DNA of 9,874 nucleotides from NCBI GenBank assembly GCA_011040545.1, contig DQYM01000088.1, forward strand, positions 1-9,874, given 5' to 3'. The notes under the pieces are model-generated. The model had not been told where the DNA came from. It searched no databases and saw only the letters and a program-made list of their open reading frames with translations. Below, in pieces: positions 6,808-9,874 of the stretch. The translations under genes and the position numbers were made by a program. How positions within the stretch are numbered: position 1 is the stretch's first letter; each line of letters begins with the position of its first letter. The stretch is from Candidatus Bathyarchaeota archaeon. Lineage in GTDB: Archaea; Thermoproteota; Bathyarchaeia; EX4484-135.

Positions 6808-8598
6808 ATGGGGAGGTGCTTAAGGCTGGAACGAGCAGAGAGGACGCTAGCTCGTAGGCTTGGCTTCTGGGAGACACTTGGCATAGGGGTGGGCAGCACG
6901 ATAGGTGGCTCCATATTCGTTATACTTGGCGATACGGCTAGGCTAGCTGGCCCAGCTGCCTTCATATCCTTCTTCCTAGGTGCCCTCATAACGCTCCTTA
7001 TAGCCCTTAACTACAGCGAGCTAGCTACTAGCCTCCCCGTCTCAGGTGGTGGCTATGTCTTCACACGGGAGGCCATAGGGGGCCTCTCGTCCTTCCTAAC
7101 TGGCTGGTTCCTCTGGGTTGGCAACATGCTGTATGCTGCTATGAACGCTGTTGGCTTTGCCCTAATAGCAGCTCGCTACCTACCCCTAAATCCAATCTTA
7201 ATAGCGGAAGTCGTTCTATGGGCCTTCTGCATACTAAACGTAATCGGGGTGAAGGAAACAGGCCGAACTCAGCTTATCCTAACAACTACGCTCCTAGCTG
7301 GCCTCCTCTTCCTGACCATCTCATCAATAGCTGGCTTTGATCGCTCTAACCTAGAGCCCCTAATGCCCATGGGCATGGGTGGTGTGCTAGCAGCAGCTGG
7401 CCTCAGCTTCGTGGCCTACTGGGGGTTTGAGACCATAGCTGCCGTTGGCGGTGAGGTGAGGAAGCCAGAGAGGACGATCCCCCTCTGCTGCGTCCTATCC
7501 GTGCTGGTGTGCAGTGCTATCTACGTATCGGTAACCCTTGCCTCCATAGGCCTCGTGGGCTGGGAGGCACTTGCTGAAAGTGAAACGCCCTTGATCCTAG
7601 TGGGCTCTGCCCTCCTGGGCGACCTCGGTGAAACCTTAGTATCCATCTTAGGTGCTATAGCCACGTTAACAAGCTTGAACTCAGCCCTCCTATCAGCTGC
7701 TAGGATAGCTTACGCACTAGCCAAGACGGAGCTCCTCCCAAGGGGCCTAGCTATCATCCATGGTAGGTTTAGGACCCCGTATGGGGCCGTTATGCTATCT
7801 AGTGCCCTTGCAGCCCTATTTACCCTCACGGGCTTCGTGAGCTTCCTAGCAGAAGCAGCAAGCTTTGGCTTCCTAACTGGCCTACTGCTCGTTAACGTAA
7901 GCCTAATGGTCCTCAGGAGGAAGAGGCGCTACCTGCCTAGGAAGTTCAAGACGCCCCTCTACCCACTGACCCCAGTACTAGCCATAGTGGCCTGCCTCGC
8001 CCTCATACCGTTTATGGATCCAGCCGTCCTAGCCGTAAGCCTAGCCATAGGCCTGATGGGCTCCATGGTGTTCTTATTTGAGCTCGCAACGCCTAAGACG
8101 AGGGAAGCAGCCATAGGTGGCTTCTCCCTGGCCTCTGGCCTATCCGTCCTCCTGATACTCTACATACTTGATGTAAGGCTTGGGTGGGAGATAAGCACCT
8201 GGGCCTACTATGTCCTGCTGGCTGGTGGCATAACGCAGGTAATAGCATCGCTATTCTGTGCCATACCGCTTGGGGAGCTCTACGTAGCTGCCTCAGGAGC
8301 CCTTGGCCTCACGAAGGAGCCTGGCCTCGTCCTCCCCCCTAGGGCTGCGAAGGCTGTAACAGCCCTTGAGAGGCTAATGGGCATAATACAGATGGCTACA
8401 GCCCCGCTCACGGCCATAATACTGTATAGCCTCACGGCCTTGCTCGTCAGGGGCATGTATAGGCCATTCATGGTGGCCCCACTGCCCCCAGAGCCCGCCT
8501 ACGTGCCACTCCTCATGGTGATGTGCATAAGCCTTGTGTTCTCAACCCTAGCTGCTGTTATATCTGGCTTCATCTTGGTCAAGAGGAAGTACTACTAG
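6808..8598 (+). CDS. APC-superfamily amino acid permease with a C-terminal membrane extension
   Basis: 596-residue integral membrane transporter, probably taking up amino acids by ion coupling or exchange. TM1 carries the unwound substrate motif 'GIGVGSTIGGSIF' (25-37), followed by 'GPAAFISFFLGAL' (48-60), 'YSELATSLPVSGGGYVFTRE' (69-88) and 'GWFLWVGN' (99-106); TM6 has 'GLSFVAYWGFETIAAVGGEV' (198-217). 'EVRKPERTIP' (216-225) and 'LNSALLSAARIAYALA' (290-305) are typical of this family. The core of about 12 helices ends near residue 428. Another 170 or so residues hold about four more helices (roughly 439-455, 464-485, 523-545, 566-590) that I do not recognise; most APC permeases are 420-500 residues and CAT-type members have 14 helices. 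The ATG at 6808 keeps the normal short cytoplasmic tail; no ribosome site precedes it, though GGAGGTG occurs just inside the gene. Substrate unknown. Confidence 0.9.
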   Translation: MGRCLRLERAERTLARRLGFWETLGIGVGSTIGGSIFVILGDTARLAGPAAFISFFLGALITLLIALNYSELATSLPVSGGGYVFTREAIGGLSSFLTGWFLWVGNMLYAAMNAVGFALIAARYLPLNPILIAEVVLWAFCILNVIGVKETGRTQLILTTTLLAGLLFLTISSIAGFDRSNLEPLMPMGMGGVLAAAGLSFVAYWGFETIAAVGGEVRKPERTIPLCCVLSVLVCSAIYVSVTLASIGLVGWEALAESETPLILVGSALLGDLGETLVSILGAIATLTSLNSALLSAARIAYALAKTELLPRGLAIIHGRFRTPYGAVMLSSALAALFTLTGFVSFLAEAASFGFLTGLLLVNVSLMVLRRKRRYLPRKFKTPLYPLTPVLAIVACLALIPFMDPAVLAVSLAIGLMGSMVFLFELATPKTREAAIGGFSLASGLSVLLILYILDVRLGWEISTWAYYVLLAGGITQVIASLFCAIPLGELYVAASGALGLTKEPGLVLPPRAAKAVTALERLMGIIQMATAPLTAIILYSLTALLVRGMYRPFMVAPLPPEPAYVPLLMVMCISLVFSTLAAVISGFILVKRKYY

Positions 8599-8615
8599 CA
8601 GGAGGCCCCCTGCTA
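8596..8615. repeat. Inverted repeat spanning two convergent stop codons
   Basis: A perfect 7-base inverted repeat, TAGCAGG (8596-8602) and CCTGCTA (8609-8615), with a 6-base spacer. The left TAG is the permease stop codon, and the right arm contains the TAG stop of the coiled-coil gene read on the other strand. The hairpin could form in both transcripts and might aid termination or 3' end stability. There is no T-run beside it, so it does not look like a standard intrinsic terminator. Confidence 0.45.
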
Positions 8616-9062
8616 TGGGACTTGGTGGGCGAAGCCTGAGAGCACTAAGAGCGTTCCAAGTGCTACGGCTACTAGGCCGAATATCAGCTCTAGGTCAGGT
8701 GGAACGAGGCCACTTAGGACGCCTAGGAAGGCCACGAATATGCCTGTCGTTATGGCAACTGCACCTATGAATATCAGTATGCCACCGAAGGCAGCTGCAG
8801 CCCTCCTCCAGAGCCTAACTGCTTTAAGCCTATCAAGGGTAGCACTAGCATCGGTTAGCAGGTCATCTATCTCGCCCATTAGCCTCTCAAGGCGTTTAGC
8901 TAGCTCCTCAGCAGCCCTCATGCCCTCCTCAACCCTAGCTGAGCTAATGGCCTCCTTGAGGTCCCTTACTTCAGCATCAGATCTATCCCTAGTATCTAGG
9001 AAGTGCTTAAGCCTCCTCTCAAGCCTCTTTATCTGCTCCTCTGGGGGCGCTTCCTGGCCCAT
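8613..9062 (-). CDS. Small membrane protein with a coiled coil and two C-terminal helices, family not recognised
   Basis: 149 residues. Residues 7-83 are highly charged and show heptad-like Leu/Ile spacing ('QIKRLERRLKHFLDTRD', 'AEELAKRLERLMGEIDDLL'), predicting a long coiled coil with no signal peptide. Two hydrophobic helices follow (about 88-115 and 123-144), separated by a short 'VPPDLE' turn. The likely arrangement is a cytoplasmic coiled coil anchored by a helical hairpin. There is no catalytic motif, and I do not recognise a family, so no function is proposed. The ATG at 9062 is supported by a TATA element about 31 bases upstream, giving a nearly leaderless message. It is convergent with the amino acid permease (14-base gap) and downstream of acdB on the same strand with its own promoter. 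Low-complexity Ala/Leu/Glu content means distant similarity searches will need care. Confidence 0.75.
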   Translation of the reverse strand: MGQEAPPEEQIKRLERRLKHFLDTRDRSDAEVRDLKEAISSARVEEGMRAAEELAKRLERLMGEIDDLLTDASATLDRLKAVRLWRRAAAAFGGILIFIGAVAITTGIFVAFLGVLSGLVPPDLELIFGLVAVALGTLLVLSGFAHQVP

Positions 9063-9087
9063 GCTCTGGCCCCTACTGGGCGAAAAG

Positions 9088-9098
9088 GGATAAAAACC
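9088..9098 (-). promoter_or_regulatory. TATA element for the coiled-coil protein gene
   Basis: On the minus strand, GGTTTTTATCC has an A/T core centred near 9093, about 31 bases before the ATG at 9062, so a start of transcription near 9066 is predicted with a leader of only a few bases. The T5 run also lies about 27 bases beyond the acdB stop codon and could help end acdB transcription, since archaeal RNA polymerase terminates at T-runs. Confidence 0.5.
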
Positions 9099-9122
9099 TT
9101 GTGGTCGCCTACCCCGCCCGAC

Positions 9123-9827
9123 CTACTCAAGTATGATACGGGCATCTACCGTCTTTGCTCCCTTCTCATATACTATTATTGGGTTTAAGTCCATCTCCTT
9201 AATCTCTGGGAGTTCCATTACCAGCCTTGAGGCACTGAGCAGGATCTTAGCTATGGTATCTACATCAGCAGGTGGCTGCCCCCTGTAGCCCTTCAGTATT
9301 GGATATGCCTTTATCTCGCTTATCATCTCATAGGCATCTTGCTCATCTATTGGTGCTACCCTAAAGGACACGTCCTTTAGCACCTCAACGAATATGCCAC
9401 CAAGGCCGAACATGAGCGTCTGGCCGAACTGCGGGTCCTTTATGGCACCTACTATGACCTCAACTATGCCCTTAGGTGCCATCTCCTCAACTAGGATGCC
9501 CGTGATGTGGGCATCTGGCTTATGCGCCCTAACGGCATCTACGATGCGCTTGAAGCCCTCCCTAACGCCCCCCTCGTCTATGACGTTCAGCAGCACGCCA
9601 CCTACATCCGACTTGTGTATCACATCTGGTGAGACTACCTTGAGCACTACTGGGTAGCCTATCTCCTCAGCTATCTCAACTGCCTCATCTGGCGTCCTAG
9701 CCACACGCCCCCTCGGCACTGGTATGCCGTACTCAGCACAGACTGCCTTTGCCTCTGGCTCAAGGAGGTGCTTACGCCCTTCCTCATACGCACGCCTTAT
9801 TATCTCCGAGGCCCTCCTGCCCGCCAA
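9123..9827 (-). CDS. acdB: ADP-forming acetyl-CoA synthetase, beta subunit (ATP-grasp)
   Basis: Partner of the alpha subunit (AcdA) in the enzyme that converts acyl-CoA, ADP and phosphate to acid, CoA and ATP, the energy-yielding end step of sugar and amino acid fermentation in archaea. From the TTG at 9827 it has 234 residues, the usual beta-subunit size, and is a complete ATP-grasp domain. 'EGRKHLLEPEAK' and 'YGIPVP' stand near the N-terminus; ATP-binding K63 lies in 'VVLKVVSP', the phosphate-relay histidine H71 in 'IHKSDVGGV', acidic residues in 'ILVEEM', and 'MDLNPI' at about 212-217 provides metal ligands. The frame is open to a TTG at 9839 and a GTG at 9836, but the TATA element predicts transcription starting near 9829, downstream of both. 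The 9827 start also gives the phosphohistidine the number 71, as I recall for the Korarchaeum ACD1 beta subunit. No alpha-subunit gene is in the window. Confidence 0.93.
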   Translation of the reverse strand: MAGRRASEIIRRAYEEGRKHLLEPEAKAVCAEYGIPVPRGRVARTPDEAVEIAEEIGYPVVLKVVSPDVIHKSDVGGVLLNVIDEGGVREGFKRIVDAVRAHKPDAHITGILVEEMAPKGIVEVIVGAIKDPQFGQTLMFGLGGIFVEVLKDVSFRVAPIDEQDAYEMISEIKAYPILKGYRGQPPADVDTIAKILLSASRLVMELPEIKEMDLNPIIVYEKGAKTVDARIILE

Positions 9828-9850
9828 GGCAAGCACCAAGTTAAGCAGGC

Positions 9851-9860
9851 CTATATAACT
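9851..9860 (-). promoter_or_regulatory. TATA box of acdB
   Basis: The minus strand reads AGTTATATAG, the best TATA-box match in the window, with its core centred at 9855. The predicted transcription start is near 9829, next to the TTG at 9827, so acdB is probably leaderless and transcribed on its own rather than from an upstream acdA. This is inferred from spacing. Confidence 0.6.
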
Positions 9861-9874
9861 AATTACGCTTGCCC

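Noticed and set aside
6812..6818. GGAGGTG just inside the permease frame as a ribosome site for a later start
   Set aside because: No ATG, GTG or TTG follows in frame at a usable distance. The next in-frame GTG (6889) would remove part of the first membrane helix.
8740..9093. Open frame of 117 codons on the + strand opposite the coiled-coil gene
   Set aside because: The translation is Ser/Leu/Ala-rich, as expected from reading a Leu- and Glu-rich gene backwards. The minus-strand gene has a TATA element and a sensible domain layout.

Overview
The window looks like a piece of a thermophilic archaeal chromosome, most likely from the TACK (crenarchaeal-side) lineages, although the exact phylum cannot be read from this sequence. 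Four things point that way: an ADP-forming acetyl-CoA synthetase beta subunit, a DUF373 membrane protein, a MTAP/PNP-family phosphorylase with a C-terminal CxC pair, and archaeal TATA-type promoters placed about 26-30 bases before start codons, giving leaderless messages. Arg AGG, Ile ATA and Leu CTA codons are common, and the tetramer CTAG is strikingly abundant. Gene density is very high: the longest stretch without a gene is 94 bases (6714-6807). I see no tRNA, rRNA, CRISPR array, insertion sequence or prophage gene.

Layout. (1) 1-985, + strand: the 3' part of a GT-B-type glycosyltransferase cut by the window edge. (2) 989-2026, - strand: a protein joining a KH-like RNA-binding segment to a PP-loop ATPase with a C-x2-C plus distal Cys pattern, a candidate RNA sulfurtransferase. 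(3) 2083-3162, + strand: an M24B Xaa-Pro dipeptidase, divergent from gene 2 and apparently sharing one palindromic TATA element with it. (4) 6713-3149, - strand: a tight operon read in the order DUF373 membrane protein, 6-oxopurine-type MTAP/PNP phosphorylase, cis-prenyltransferase (UppS), and a CruF/DUF422 carotenoid-hydratase-like membrane protein. Overlaps or a TGATG junction link the first three, and the fourth starts within or just after the end of uppS. (5) 6808-8598, + strand: an APC-superfamily amino acid permease with an unusually long C-terminal membrane extension. (6) 8613-9062, - strand: a small coiled-coil protein with two membrane helices and no recognised family. (7) 9123-9827, - strand: AcdB, the ATP-grasp subunit of ADP-forming acetyl-CoA synthetase.

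How they may work together. Prolidase, amino acid permease and AcdB fit a peptide- or amino-acid-fermenting life: peptide trimming, uptake, and ATP formation from acyl-CoA. The minus-strand operon joins purine/thio-nucleoside salvage with long-chain isoprenoid synthesis. Next to UppS, the CruF-like protein may modify a polyprenyl lipid carrier rather than a carotenoid. The most interesting items are the KH/PP-loop protein, the UppS/CruF-like pair, and the Asn-for-Asp change at the base-recognition position of the phosphorylase.
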